This document shows, piece after piece, positions 36,219 to 44,861 of a DNA stretch of 64,000 nucleotides; the first letter of the stretch is position 1, and the number at the start of each line of letters is the position of its first letter. The notes beneath the pieces were generated by a model. It ran no database searches and had not been told where the DNA came from. It was given only the letters and a program-made list of their open reading frames with translations. The DNA is from CAKZNE01 sp002695025 (GTDB lineage: Bacteria > Bacteroidota > Bacteroidia > Flavobacteriales > Schleiferiaceae). The translations under genes were made by a program, and so were the position numbers. Where the stretch lies: assembly GCA_913043285.1 (NCBI GenBank), contig CAJWML010000021.1, positions 1-64,000 on the forward strand, read 5' to 3'.

Positions 36219-36653
36219 GTGAAAAAGCTGAAAGCCATACTTTCCTTTGTATTGACCGGCATTTTAATTTTTGCCACTGCCGGTTTTTCGGTAAGCCGGC
36301 ATTATTGCATGGGAACTCTGGTTACCGAAGACTTTTTCGAATTACCTGCCCAGCATCCGGACGATGAACACTTTCAGTGTGCAGGCATGGAAGATCACCA
36401 CCCCGGAGAAGAGAAACTGTTAAACAGCTGTTGCGAAGATGAAGTGATCCTCATCAGCGGCATCGATGTGCAGAGCTTTTCCAAGAGATCTTCAGTCCTC
36501 AACCTGGATTTTTTCAAAGCATTTATTTACACTTTCCAAAGCACCGGCCTGACGGAGGTATTCAGCCCGGTCACCTATTCTCTGCCACCCCCTGACACGG
36601 GTACGCGCTCGGGATTGCAGATACTGCTTTGGGTACAACGTTTTCTTATTTAG
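36219..36653 (+). CDS. HYC_CC_PP-type secreted protein
   Basis: 144 residues from a GTG at 36219 (VKKLKAILSFVLTG). The frame is open 42 nt further up, but that part lies before the -7 box. A signal/anchor helix is followed by SRHYCMGTL, a His/Asp-rich stretch (AQHPDDEHFQCAGMEDHHPG), LNSCCEDE, and near the end SLPPPDTG. This HYC...CC...PP order matches a Bacteroidetes family of small proteins named for those motifs. The ligands suggest metal binding in the periplasm. It precedes the HMA protein and the second TonB receptor in what looks like one operon. Confidence 0.75.
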   Translation: MKKLKAILSFVLTGILIFATAGFSVSRHYCMGTLVTEDFFELPAQHPDDEHFQCAGMEDHHPGEEKLLNSCCEDEVILISGIDVQSFSKRSSVLNLDFFKAFIYTFQSTGLTEVFSPVTYSLPPPDTGTRSGLQILLWVQRFLI

Positions 36654-36724
36654 ATGATCTATCCCGGTAGATAACTACCACCGTTTGACCCACAATTTAT
36701 GTTTGAATAGAAAATCTGAATATC

Positions 36725-37090
36725 ATGAAAACCTTAAATAAATTTTTTCTTACTTTTTCCAGTATCCTGGCCTTCGTATCCGTTCAGCCAGCCCTTGCCC
36801 AATCCGAAACTGACACTACCATGATGGTGAATGGTGTTTGTGAAATGTGCAAAATGACCATCGAGAAGGCTGCCGACATCAAAGGCGTATCCAAAGCTGA
36901 ATGGGATGTGGAAAGCAAGATACTTACTCTTGTTTACGACCGTGAAGTTACTTCGTTGGAAGCCATAAGCACTTCTATCAATGAGTCGGGATACGACACA
37001 GAATTCAATACCGCCAGTGATGAGGCCTACAAAAGCCTCCATAAGTGTTGCTACTATCGCGATCCGGAAGTAGTTAAAACACACCAGTAA
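36725..37090 (+). CDS. Periplasmic heavy-metal-associated (HMA) domain protein
   Basis: 121 residues with signal peptide ending at PALAQ. The mature protein is one HMA (MerP/Atx1-like) domain with the metal-binding C39-x-x-C42 in VNGVCEMCKMTIEKAA and the usual beta-alpha-beta pattern to about residue 95. A tail carries a second possible ligand pair, C108-C109, in LHKCCYYRD. This C-terminal Cys pair is outside the normal HMA fold. It lies 18 nt upstream of the second TonB receptor, which has its own CC motif, suggesting metal hand-over in the periplasm. No TAnnTTTG box was noted in the 71 nt upstream. Confidence 0.9.
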   Translation: MKTLNKFFLTFSSILAFVSVQPALAQSETDTTMMVNGVCEMCKMTIEKAADIKGVSKAEWDVESKILTLVYDREVTSLEAISTSINESGYDTEFNTASDEAYKSLHKCCYYRDPEVVKTHQ

Positions 37091-37108
37091 CCAGCAGAAG
37101 CACATATT

Positions 37109-39349
37109 ATGAAGACATTCAGGCTTCTGCTTGCAGCAATTGCATGTCCCCTCCTGGGGTTCGCCCAGATTAGCGGCACCATAAAAGGACTGGACAACGG
37201 AAAAGAAGTTCCCTTACCCGGGGCTAATGTTTACTGGGAAGGTACCGAAACCGGTACAACCACCGGAAATGACGGATCCTACACCCTTGAAAAAGCAGCC
37301 GGGAGCAACACCCTTAGAGTAAGCTTTTTAGGGTATCAGGCACAATCCAAAATTGTGATATCCCGCAAAGGCACCATGAACTTTACACTCCAGCCCTCCG
37401 GGTATGAGTTGGAAGGAGCTGAAGTTGTGGGTAAGGTTGATGCCACTACCATAGATATTACCAAGGCCGGGCTTTCCTATAAGATTGATGACAAGGAATT
37501 GCGTAAAGCAGCCTGTTGCAATCTCAGTGAAAGTTTTGAGACCAACGCCTCGGTTGATGTTTCTTTTACGGATGCCGTTACGGGAACCCGGCAAATTGAA
37601 ATGTTGGGGTTGGCGGGAAAATATGCTCTCATCCAAAGAGAGAACATACCTTTTGCCCGTGGCCTTAACTCTAATTCCGGACTTACTTACATACCCGGTC
37701 CATTTGTAGAAAGCTTACAGCTCACCAAGGGCTTAAGCTCGGTTTTGAACGGCTACGAGAGCATTACAGGCCAGATAAACGTGGAATTTTACAAACCGGA
37801 AACTGCACCACGACTTTACCTGAATGCTTTTGGCAACCAAGGGAGCCGTGCTGAGCTCAATGTGATGTCGGCCCTGCCCGTCAATCAACACTTATCCACC
37901 GCCATAATGGCCCACGCCAGCTCTATCAGCATTCCGCGTGATGGCAATAATGATGGTTTTGCGGACATTCCTACCGGTAGCCAACTAAACTTCATGAACC
38001 GCTGGCATTTCAAGAACCCTGAAAGTGGCTGGGAAGGGCAGATCGGCCTTTCGGCCATCCGCAATAAAAAGCTCAGCGGACAAATGGAATACCTGGAAAA
38101 TGATCATCCTTCTGACACCCTTTGGGGCTATGAATCAGAAGGGCGCAGAGTGGAGCTTTTCGGCAAAAATGGCTATGTTTTTAAAGACCAACCCTTTCGT
38201 AGCCTGGGGATTATCTACAGTTTAACGTACCAGGATCACACAGGGCGGTTTGGGAAACGATTCCATCGGGGAGAACAACGCAGCGCTTATCTCAACACTA
38301 TCTATCAGGATATCATAGGTAGTACGATTCATAAATATCGCACCGGAGTATCTTTTCAGATGGATAATGTTTTGGACCGCTTAACACGCCCTGACCTGGA
38401 AGACCCCTTATATAACCAGGAGCGTACAGAGATAGTACCGGGCGCCTATTTTGAATATACCTTTGAACCTGATCCGAAGTTTACCTTGGTGGCAGGTGTT
38501 CGGGGAGATTACAACAGCTACTTTGAGCAAGCCTATATCACCCCCCGGCTGAACATGCGGTATTCTCTTTCGGAGTCTACTACTTTCCGTTTAGGTGGTG
38601 GGCGCGGACAGCGCACCCCTAATGTGATGATGGAAAACCTCAACCTTCTCGCATCCAGCAGGTTTATGGATTTCGGGGTAGCACAACTACCCGAAATAGC
38701 CTGGAATAGCGGAGCCAGTGTGGTGCAGGACGTGCAACTTGCCGGGAATAAGCTGAAGCTTACAGTAGATGCCTTTTACACCTGGTTTGAAAACAAACTG
38801 GTAGCTGACCTTGACCTTGGTCCTGCTACAGCCTACCTACTCAATACGGAAGGAAGCCGTTCATTGAGTGTACTGGGACAGATCGATTACGAATTGTTCA
38901 CCAATTTTGACGTACGGTTAGCGTACAAATACCTCAACTCCAAAGAACAATTCATCAGCGGCTTAAGGCAGAGCTACCTGATACCGCAGCACCGCGCTTT
39001 CACCAACCTGGCGTATCAAACGGAAAACCAGTGGAAGTTTGACCTTACGCTAAACTGGTTTGGCTCCAAACGCCTACCAAACAGCGAGTCCAGCCCACTG
39101 GAATTTCAAAGAGCCGGGCAGTCGCCTGGTTTCTTCACCATGAACACACAGGTAAACAAAGCCTTTAAAAACGGTTTGGAAGTGTTTGTTGGGGTAGATA
39201 ACCTCCTGGACTTTCGCCAGGACAACCCTATTGTGAACGCCAACAATCCCTACGATCCCTATTTTGACACCAACTTTACCTGGGGACCGGTATTCGGGCG
39301 TAATATATACGCTGGTTTGTATTACACCCTTCCGGATAAGAAAGATTAG
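37109..39349 (+). CDS. TonB-dependent receptor with Cys-Cys plug motif, probably copper-related
   Basis: A 746-residue receptor. Signal peptide ends GFAQ; the carboxypeptidase-like domain (about 20-105) contains LPGANVYWEGTETGTTTGND. The plug follows with KAACCNLSESFETNASVDVS, where the CC pair at the front of the plug is unusual, then RQIEMLGLAGKYALIQRENI and LNGYESITGQINVEF. The barrel ends in IYAGLYYTL; the last residues PDKKD differ from the terminal-Phe rule. Receptors with an AACCNLSESFETN-type segment occur next to HMA proteins in Bacteroidetes. The direct coupling to the HMA gene (18 nt) supports a soft-metal substrate. Confidence 0.88.
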   Translation: MKTFRLLLAAIACPLLGFAQISGTIKGLDNGKEVPLPGANVYWEGTETGTTTGNDGSYTLEKAAGSNTLRVSFLGYQAQSKIVISRKGTMNFTLQPSGYELEGAEVVGKVDATTIDITKAGLSYKIDDKELRKAACCNLSESFETNASVDVSFTDAVTGTRQIEMLGLAGKYALIQRENIPFARGLNSNSGLTYIPGPFVESLQLTKGLSSVLNGYESITGQINVEFYKPETAPRLYLNAFGNQGSRAELNVMSALPVNQHLSTAIMAHASSISIPRDGNNDGFADIPTGSQLNFMNRWHFKNPESGWEGQIGLSAIRNKKLSGQMEYLENDHPSDTLWGYESEGRRVELFGKNGYVFKDQPFRSLGIIYSLTYQDHTGRFGKRFHRGEQRSAYLNTIYQDIIGSTIHKYRTGVSFQMDNVLDRLTRPDLEDPLYNQERTEIVPGAYFEYTFEPDPKFTLVAGVRGDYNSYFEQAYITPRLNMRYSLSESTTFRLGGGRGQRTPNVMMENLNLLASSRFMDFGVAQLPEIAWNSGASVVQDVQLAGNKLKLTVDAFYTWFENKLVADLDLGPATAYLLNTEGSRSLSVLGQIDYELFTNFDVRLAYKYLNSKEQFISGLRQSYLIPQHRAFTNLAYQTENQWKFDLTLNWFGSKRLPNSESSPLEFQRAGQSPGFFTMNTQVNKAFKNGLEVFVGVDNLLDFRQDNPIVNANNPYDPYFDTNFTWGPVFGRNIYAGLYYTLPDKKD

Positions 39350-39355
39350 GAACCA

Positions 39356-39379
39356 TTCCCGCGCCTGAAGGCGCGGGAA
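39356..39379. repeat. GC-rich hairpin between TonB receptor and CDF genes
   Basis: TTCCCGCGCC and GGCGCGGGAA pair around TGAA. No T-tract follows, so it may be a weak terminator, a processing site or an mRNA-stabilising hairpin rather than a classic terminator. Confidence 0.6.
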
Positions 39380-39408
39380 CTTCCTCCTTCCAAACCTGTT
39401 TTATCAAT

Positions 39409-40287
39409 ATGGCCCATCAACATGATCATCCTTCCGGCAAAAACCTGAGGCTGGCTTTTTTCCTGAACGTGGGTTTTACGATCCTCGAAATTATTGGTGG
39501 ATTAATCACCAACAGCGTGGCTATTCTTTCGGATGCCCTGCACGATCTTGGTGACAGCCTTTCGTTAGGTGTATCCTGGTTCCTGGACCGCAAATCGACC
39601 AGGGAGGCTAACAGCCGCTTTACCTTTGGCTATAAACGCTTTTCTCTCCTCGGGGCGCTCATTAACAGCCTGGTACTGATAGCTGGCTCCGTTTTCGTAA
39701 TCTCCGAAGCCCTTCAGCGGCTCCAAAATCCTGAAACCACAGATGCGCGTGGGATGGTGATCTTTGCACTGATAGGTGTTACCGTGAACGGTTATGCCGC
39801 CTGGAAACTGAGTTCCGGAAAGACCTTAAACGAAAAGGTAGTTTCGTGGCACCTGGTAGAAGATGTGCTGGGATGGGTGGCAGTACTTATTGTAAGTATC
39901 GTTCTGCTATTTACGGACTGGTACTTCCTGGACCCCGCCCTTTCCATACTCATTACCGTGTATGTACTCTACAATGTGATAAGACGTTTACGGGAAACGC
40001 TCTATGTATTCCTGCAAGCTAAACCGGGCGAGATAGACCTGGAGGAAGTGATCCGAAAGATAAAAGAAGACCCTAAGGTAAAGTCCCTTCACCACACCCA
40101 CCTTTGGAGCCTTGACGGAGAACACCATGTATTTACCACGCATGTGCAACTTCAGGATGTACAATCATTCAGTGAAATTGTGGCCTGCAAGGAAAGACTG
40201 AAGGAAATGTTGAAGCGTGAATACCACTTTTCACATTATACCATTGAAACCGAACTGGACCAGGAAAGCTGCTCCCTGAACGATTAA
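39409..40287 (+). CDS. Cation diffusion facilitator (CDF) metal efflux protein
   Basis: Proton-coupled exporter of Zn2+ or similar divalent metal. The 292-residue protein has a His-rich N-terminus (AHQHDHPSGK) and six helices. The metal site in helix 2 is ILSDALHDLGDSLSLG and in helix 5 VVSWHLVEDVLGW. A cytosolic C-terminal domain has HTHLWSLDGEHHVFTTHVQL. The HxxxD/DxxxD pattern fits ZitB/CzcD-type zinc or cobalt transporters. It closes the metal island, and its last 4 nt overlap the convergent nucleoid-protein gene. Confidence 0.93.
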   Translation: MAHQHDHPSGKNLRLAFFLNVGFTILEIIGGLITNSVAILSDALHDLGDSLSLGVSWFLDRKSTREANSRFTFGYKRFSLLGALINSLVLIAGSVFVISEALQRLQNPETTDARGMVIFALIGVTVNGYAAWKLSSGKTLNEKVVSWHLVEDVLGWVAVLIVSIVLLFTDWYFLDPALSILITVYVLYNVIRRLRETLYVFLQAKPGEIDLEEVIRKIKEDPKVKSLHHTHLWSLDGEHHVFTTHVQLQDVQSFSEIVACKERLKEMLKREYHFSHYTIETELDQESCSLND

Positions 40288-41321
40288 TTTTCTTCCTCGT
40301 AAAACAGCTTATAATATTTACGACCCCCGTCATCGGTGCCTTTTTCGATCATTTCGCGATTACCGTGGATGTATACATGAAAATTCTTGTCCAGCTTCAA
40401 CACGCTTTTGAATATGCGTGACTTTTTCTTTACCGCCTCCGGGGCAATGTTAAAGGATTCATGGAACTGGAGGTTATCACGATCGTTCTCCTCGGCATAG
40501 CTCTTAAAGCGATCTATGGTTCCTTCATCCTGGAACACCTGTTCATTGAAGTCATCGTAATCAAAAGCCTCGGATTCCTTGAAATAATTCAGGGAACGGT
40601 TCAACAGGTCAATGCTGTCCTGGCGCTCCAGTGGCTTCTCACTATCCAGGTCTTTTTCGATAAAGTTCTTGGTGAGAGACAATATTGAAGAGGTTTTCAA
40701 ATATTCTGTAGAACGTGGTTTTACTTTCAGAAAATCGTCAAACCAGTATTTGGCCTCTTCCCCTTTATTGAGATTGTCTACCGCCAGCACCTGGTAGCCG
40801 TCTTCCCCATCCTGGTTAAAAACCAGGCAGGCCTTATCCACTTTAAAAGGGCTGATCCCGGAATAACTGAATACATCAATGGTTTCATCCTGCTCTTCGG
40901 TAAAGAAAAAGGGTTGTTTTTTCTCCGATTTAAAAAGGCCGATGGCATCCGAGGTAAGGGAACCGAAAGTGAGACTCTTAAAATAGATTATAAACAGCTC
41001 CCCCGACTTGATATTGGGGTGCTGAGAATGTTCATACAGGAGTTTAGCCAAGGCCCCGGAACGGTTGTTAAAGGTTTCCGGATCCCTGAAAATGTCGCGA
41101 CAAATGCTATATACATTATTCAGTTCCAGCTCGGCCGGGTGGGTAAATCGATGGAATTCCGGGGTTTTAAAAGCCGAGTACAGGTAATTCCAAAGCTGTT
41201 TTTCAGTAGCGGGGTCCATCCCCGAGGGATGGGTACTGACCTGTAAATGGTCTTCTTTCAGGCGGTTACCCACATAGTGGATCATAACGGAAACGATGGA
41301 ACTGAGGGTATTATCGAACAT
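40284..41321 (-). CDS. Nucleoid-associated protein (NdpA/YejK-like)
   Basis: A 345-residue cytosolic protein of the 37-kDa nucleoid-associated family. Characteristic stretches are the N-terminal SVMIHYVGNRLKEDHLQVS, GELFIIYFKSLTFGSLTSDA, FSYSGISPFKVDKACLVFN, and a Lys-rich C-terminal half with SRIFKSVLKLDKNFHVYIHG. The E. coli homologue binds the nucleoid, but its role is poorly understood. It is monocistronic on the minus strand and convergent with the CDF gene (4-nt tail overlap). Confidence 0.85.
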   Translation of the reverse strand: MFDNTLSSIVSVMIHYVGNRLKEDHLQVSTHPSGMDPATEKQLWNYLYSAFKTPEFHRFTHPAELELNNVYSICRDIFRDPETFNNRSGALAKLLYEHSQHPNIKSGELFIIYFKSLTFGSLTSDAIGLFKSEKKQPFFFTEEQDETIDVFSYSGISPFKVDKACLVFNQDGEDGYQVLAVDNLNKGEEAKYWFDDFLKVKPRSTEYLKTSSILSLTKNFIEKDLDSEKPLERQDSIDLLNRSLNYFKESEAFDYDDFNEQVFQDEGTIDRFKSYAEENDRDNLQFHESFNIAPEAVKKKSRIFKSVLKLDKNFHVYIHGNREMIEKGTDDGGRKYYKLFYEEEN

Positions 41322-41451
41322 AAAACAGAATTAGCGCAGCAAATATCTGTAATGACCCGGTGAAAACCTGAGTTTGGATGGCACAACAATTATTCTTTGC
41401 ACGTACAGTTAATGGATTGGTAGCTTAACTTTCATTTAAGTTTAAAAACCT

Positions 41452-42498
41452 TTGAAGAAGAACTCCTCTATCCCCAACCCTCCCCGCAGGAGTTATGCGT
41501 GGATGTTAGCATTAGCTGGCCTGATTGCCGGAGGCCTGATTGTATGGGTATTTAAACCGGAGCCTGTTCCTGTTCCCTCTCCGGCCAAAACCCCGCAACC
41601 TCAGACAAAAACTTCCGGAAGCTTTCTGAACCCTGGTGCTGCTTCTACGGACTACCGTAAATATGACCCCAGCGAATTAAAGGGTATTCGCGCGAAAATT
41701 GAACAAAACTTAAAGGGACAGCAAAATACGGTGGCACTCTACTTTCGCGATCTCACCAATGATCAATGGTGGGGGATCAACGAAACGGAAGTCTTCAGCC
41801 CGGCCAGCCTCATGAAGGTTCCGGTCATGATTGCCATCCTGAAATTTGAAGATCAAAACCCGGGAGTCCTCAGTCAAACCATAACCTACGAAGGTGCCAG
41901 GGAGCAACTGTATAAAAAGCCGGTGAATGCCCAAAGCCCGATGATGCCTGGAAGCAGCTATAAGGTAGAGCAACTGTTGAACATAATGATCACGGCTTCT
42001 GATAATGAAGCGACCATACTATTGATGAAATTCCTGGATCAAAGATCTCCAGGCTTTCGCAAAAAGGTGGAGGAAGAACTGGACTTCCGGACCCCGGCAG
42101 GAGGAGGTTCTCAAAAGGATTTTGTGACCGTAAGGCGGTATTCTGCCTTCTTTCGCACTCTATACAATGCCTCCTACCTCTCAGAGGCAATGTCAGACAA
42201 GGCACTGGCCATTTTAGCACATTCCGGTTTTGGGTTTGGCATACGTCAGGCCATACCTCCCCAGGTGCGGGTAAGCCATAAATATGGCTACCGGCAGATC
42301 AACGCTACGAGCCATCAGTACCATCACTTTGCCATTGTATATCATAGCCGGAAACCTTTCCTGCTGGGTATTATGACTAAAGGCACCGATCCAAACAAAT
42401 TGAAAACCCAGATCACCGCCTTGGCCGAAATGATCTACCGTGAAGTGGATACGCAAACAAGCGGATCAGGCGGTTACCTGGAAAGGGACCTGGAATGA
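41452..42498 (+). CDS. Membrane-anchored serine hydrolase, class A beta-lactamase-like
   Basis: A 348-residue protein with one N-terminal transmembrane helix (about 16-34) and a Pro-rich linker, so the catalytic domain is periplasmic. The penicillin-recognising signatures are S119-L-M-K122 in FSPASLMKVPVM, S183-D184-N185 in ITASDNEAT, and K-Y-G in SHKYGYRQ in place of K-T-G. The K-Y-G and the long linker argue for a peptidoglycan- or peptide-acting homologue rather than a dedicated antibiotic-resistance enzyme, but this is inference. TTG start at 41452 (MKKNSSIPN). Its stop is one base from the opposing rhodanese gene. Confidence 0.82.
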   Translation: MKKNSSIPNPPRRSYAWMLALAGLIAGGLIVWVFKPEPVPVPSPAKTPQPQTKTSGSFLNPGAASTDYRKYDPSELKGIRAKIEQNLKGQQNTVALYFRDLTNDQWWGINETEVFSPASLMKVPVMIAILKFEDQNPGVLSQTITYEGAREQLYKKPVNAQSPMMPGSSYKVEQLLNIMITASDNEATILLMKFLDQRSPGFRKKVEEELDFRTPAGGGSQKDFVTVRRYSAFFRTLYNASYLSEAMSDKALAILAHSGFGFGIRQAIPPQVRVSHKYGYRQINATSHQYHHFAIVYHSRKPFLLGIMTKGTDPNKLKTQITALAEMIYREVDTQTSGSGGYLERDLE

Positions 42499-42499
42499 T

Positions 42500-42805
42500 C
42501 TAGGACAACTTGCACTGCAGGCTCATCCATCCGCCACCATTGTGTACTTCAGTAAAACCTTTGGATTTAAGGATGCTTTTGGCGGAGGCACTGCGCATAC
42601 CTGAAGCACAGCAGGTAATGATCGCTTTGTCTTTTTTGATCTTAGCCAACCTCGAAGACAGCTCGTTAAGAGGAATATTTACGGACCCCTTTACGTGGCC
42701 AGTCTGGTATTCACCTTTGGTGCGTACATCAATAATCTGGGCACCGTCCTTTACCAATTGGGCATAATCTGTTTTGGGGCCCAGCCCGAACAATTTTCTA
42801 AACAT
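42500..42805 (-). CDS. Rhodanese-like sulfurtransferase (copy 2)
   Basis: A single rhodanese domain of 101 residues. The active-site loop is CCASGMRS with C66 as the expected persulfide-carrying Cys, preceded by IIDVRTKGEYQTGHVKGSVN. It lacks a signal peptide and is probably cytosolic. It starts 2 nt after a related rhodanese gene with an almost identical loop (CCASGNRS), suggesting local duplication. It is the last gene of the DUF2892-TauE-rhodanese unit and is expected to move sulfane sulfur. Confidence 0.9.
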   Translation of the reverse strand: MFRKLFGLGPKTDYAQLVKDGAQIIDVRTKGEYQTGHVKGSVNIPLNELSSRLAKIKKDKAIITCCASGMRSASAKSILKSKGFTEVHNGGGWMSLQCKLS

Positions 42806-42807
42806 AA

Positions 42808-43095
42808 TTACGAGTTTACCTGCATGTGATTTACCTCCAACCAGGATCCGGCATTATAACACTCTATCCCTTCCTGCGAAAGCATATGAGTGGCCATACC
42901 GCTGCGGTTTCCAGACGCGCAGCAAAGCAATAAGGGCTGCCCCAATGATTTTATTTCATCCATTCGCTGGTTCAATTCCTGCAATGGGATGTTACGGGAA
43001 CCAGCTACGTGTCCACCCTGGAATTCAGCGGGTGTACGCACATCTACTATAGTTCCTGTATTGTTTTTAAGCATTTCTTCTACAGTCATTTTCAA
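42808..43095 (-). CDS. Rhodanese-like sulfurtransferase (copy 1)
   Basis: A 95-residue single-domain rhodanese with IVDVRTPAEFQGGHVAGSRN and the active loop C58-C59-ASGNRS. Both paralogues carry two adjacent Cys in the loop, and the second Cys is the expected catalytic one. It lies 65 nt downstream of the TauE/SafE gene and 2 nt upstream of the second rhodanese. With the membrane transporter it could detoxify sulfide or persulfide, or handle thiosulfate sulfur. Confidence 0.9.
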   Translation of the reverse strand: MKMTVEEMLKNNTGTIVDVRTPAEFQGGHVAGSRNIPLQELNQRMDEIKSLGQPLLLCCASGNRSGMATHMLSQEGIECYNAGSWLEVNHMQVNS

Positions 43096-43160
43096 TTGAT
43101 TTTTCTTTTAAATATCATGGCAAATCTAAGGGCACATTTCCACAACCAAAGCCACTTTTG

Positions 43161-43961
43161 TTACACAATGCCACTTTCACGAATGATCATGAATAAGGCC
43201 ATGAGCAGGACAAAATAGCCAAAGCCCTTTTTCAGCCGGGAACCATCTACTTTTTTACCCAGGTACATACCCAAATAAATACCCGCGCTTGCCAGTGCGG
43301 CCAGGGTTATTAAAAAGGTCCAGTCAATGGCATGGGATTGTACATCACCAATAAAACCAAACAGCGACTTTACCGCAATGATCAGCAATGAGGTGGCCAC
43401 CGCTTTTTTCATAGGCAAACCTACCAGCAGTACGAGGGCTGGAATTATAAGGAAACCTCCCCCGGCACCAACAAAGCCGGTAACGCTCCCTACTATCAAC
43501 CCCTCTACCACAACCAGTAAAATATTGGGTTTCCTGCTTTCTGAGCCGGCAGGAACCTCTGTTTTTCCGGAGCGGATCATTCGGGTGGCAGCCAACAACA
43601 TGATCAGGGCAAAAAACACCAGGATAAAGGTATCCCTACTCACACTGATATCTCCTAAAGTAAAAAGCTCTGCAGGTAGGGAAGGCACCAGGTAGCGCCT
43701 TACCAGGTAAACGGCTACCAGCGAGGGTACAGCAAATAAGGCCGCCACGTACAGATCGGTTTGCTTGCGGATGATGAACCGGGTGGCACCTATTGCCGAT
43801 GAAACCCCTACAATGAACAGCGAATAGGCGGTTGCCAGAACCGCATCCAGGCCAAAAAAATACACCAGAAGCGGCACCGTAAGAATGGACCCCCCACTAC
43901 CGATCAATCCCAGGGAAACCCCTATGATCATAGCGAGTATGTAGCCTATAATCTCTACCAT
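43161..43961 (-). CDS. TauE/SafE-family sulfur-anion transporter
   Basis: A 266-residue protein with about eight helices. Two internally repeated family motifs are visible: LGLIGSGGSILTVPLLVYF near the N-terminus and GFVGAGGGFLIIPALVLLVG in the second half. Members export or import sulfite, sulfoacetate or related organosulfur anions. It is linked by 3 nt to the upstream DUF2892 gene and followed by two rhodaneses, so the substrate is probably a sulfur species such as sulfite. Confidence 0.9.
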   Translation of the reverse strand: MVEIIGYILAMIIGVSLGLIGSGGSILTVPLLVYFFGLDAVLATAYSLFIVGVSSAIGATRFIIRKQTDLYVAALFAVPSLVAVYLVRRYLVPSLPAELFTLGDISVSRDTFILVFFALIMLLAATRMIRSGKTEVPAGSESRKPNILLVVVEGLIVGSVTGFVGAGGGFLIIPALVLLVGLPMKKAVATSLLIIAVKSLFGFIGDVQSHAIDWTFLITLAALASAGIYLGMYLGKKVDGSRLKKGFGYFVLLMALFMIIRESGIV

Positions 43962-43964
43962 CCC

Positions 43965-44168
43965 TTACCCTTTACGGCAGGTTGAAATCCCAAAGGGGAG
44001 ATAGAGTGGGCAAAAACGCATAAAGCTGGTGATAACGAACACTACAGCTAAAACCAACAAGCTTATGCCCCATATTCCGGAAATAAGATTACCAAAATAC
44101 AAGCCGGCCATCACCATGGCCAGGATCACACGGATCACCCTGTCTGCTGCACCCATATTTGCTTTCAT
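43965..44168 (-). CDS. DUF2892 (YgaP-like membrane segment) protein
   Basis: 67 residues: MGAADRVIRVILAMVMAGLY and a second helix WGISLLVLAVVFVITSF, ending CPLYLPFGISTC. This is the small membrane module found at the C-terminus of YgaP rhodaneses; here it is a separate gene next to separate rhodaneses. The two Cys near the end could face the cytosol. It starts the unit 68 nt downstream of the Crp-type regulator. Confidence 0.88.
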   Translation of the reverse strand: MKANMGAADRVIRVILAMVMAGLYFGNLISGIWGISLLVLAVVFVITSFMRFCPLYLPFGISTCRKG

Positions 44169-44236
44169 ATCTTTTTAGATCTGATTTTCTAAGGATCAAA
44201 GGTCCGGAAGAAAGCCCGGAAAAAGAGTAACCAATG

Positions 44237-44857
44237 TTACAGAAGGGTAATCTTATTGCGACTAAGCTCCACCAGCTTTTCCTCCTCCATCTGCTTGAGC
44301 AAGCGTGAGACTACCACCCGGGCAGTACCCAATTCATGGGCTATCTGCTCATGGGTCATGTGTACAGCATTATCCCCACTCAATTCGCTCTTCTTGCGTA
44401 TAAAATCCAGCAGGCGCTCATCCATCCGTTTAAAGGCCACGGCATTCACTACTTCCAGCAACTCTTCGAAACGCTTATGGTATAGTTTGAATATATAATC
44501 CAGCCATTCCGGGAACTCACGCATGAGTTCGCTGAGTTTCTCTACAGGGATCATGAGTATTTGGGTATCCTTGTCGGCTACCGCTTTAACCTTACTGGTT
44601 TCCTGGTGCATGCCTCCCAAAAAAGACATGATGCAGCTCTCACCCGGCCGGATATAATAGAGCAATATCTCCCGGCCATCGGGATCCGTGCGCATTACTT
44701 TTACGCTACCTTCCGTTACAATGGGAATGGCCCGTACGTAGGCACTTTCACGCATGATCACTTCTCCCTCGCTAAAAGTGCGGGGAATGCCGTATTCATG
44801 GAGACGTTGAAGAATGGCAGCCGATGATTGGAATTCGGTAATCTGGTTCAGTTCCAT
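44237..44857 (-). CDS. Crp/Fnr-family transcriptional regulator
   Basis: A 206-residue regulator. The N-terminal cupin (cNMP-binding-like) domain has FSEGEVIMRESAYVRAIPIV and ILLYYIRPGESCIMSFLGG. The C-terminal winged helix has MTHEQIAHELGTARVVVSRL. No FNR-type N-terminal Cys cluster is present, and the cAMP-binding Arg/Ser phosphate cassette is not convincing. A Cys (SCIMSFLGG) sits in the effector domain and could be redox-sensing. It lies just upstream of the sulfur operon on the same strand, so it probably controls it. Its -7 box is 4 nt before the ATG. Confidence 0.9.
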   Translation of the reverse strand: MELNQITEFQSSAAILQRLHEYGIPRTFSEGEVIMRESAYVRAIPIVTEGSVKVMRTDPDGREILLYYIRPGESCIMSFLGGMHQETSKVKAVADKDTQILMIPVEKLSELMREFPEWLDYIFKLYHKRFEELLEVVNAVAFKRMDERLLDFIRKKSELSGDNAVHMTHEQIAHELGTARVVVSRLLKQMEEEKLVELSRNKITLL

Positions 44858-44861
44858 ACCA

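Noticed and set aside
41452..42498. Dedicated class A beta-lactamase (antibiotic resistance)
   Set aside because: SxxK and SDN are present, but K-T-G reads K-Y-G and the protein has a membrane anchor and Pro-rich linker. A resistance role is not supported.
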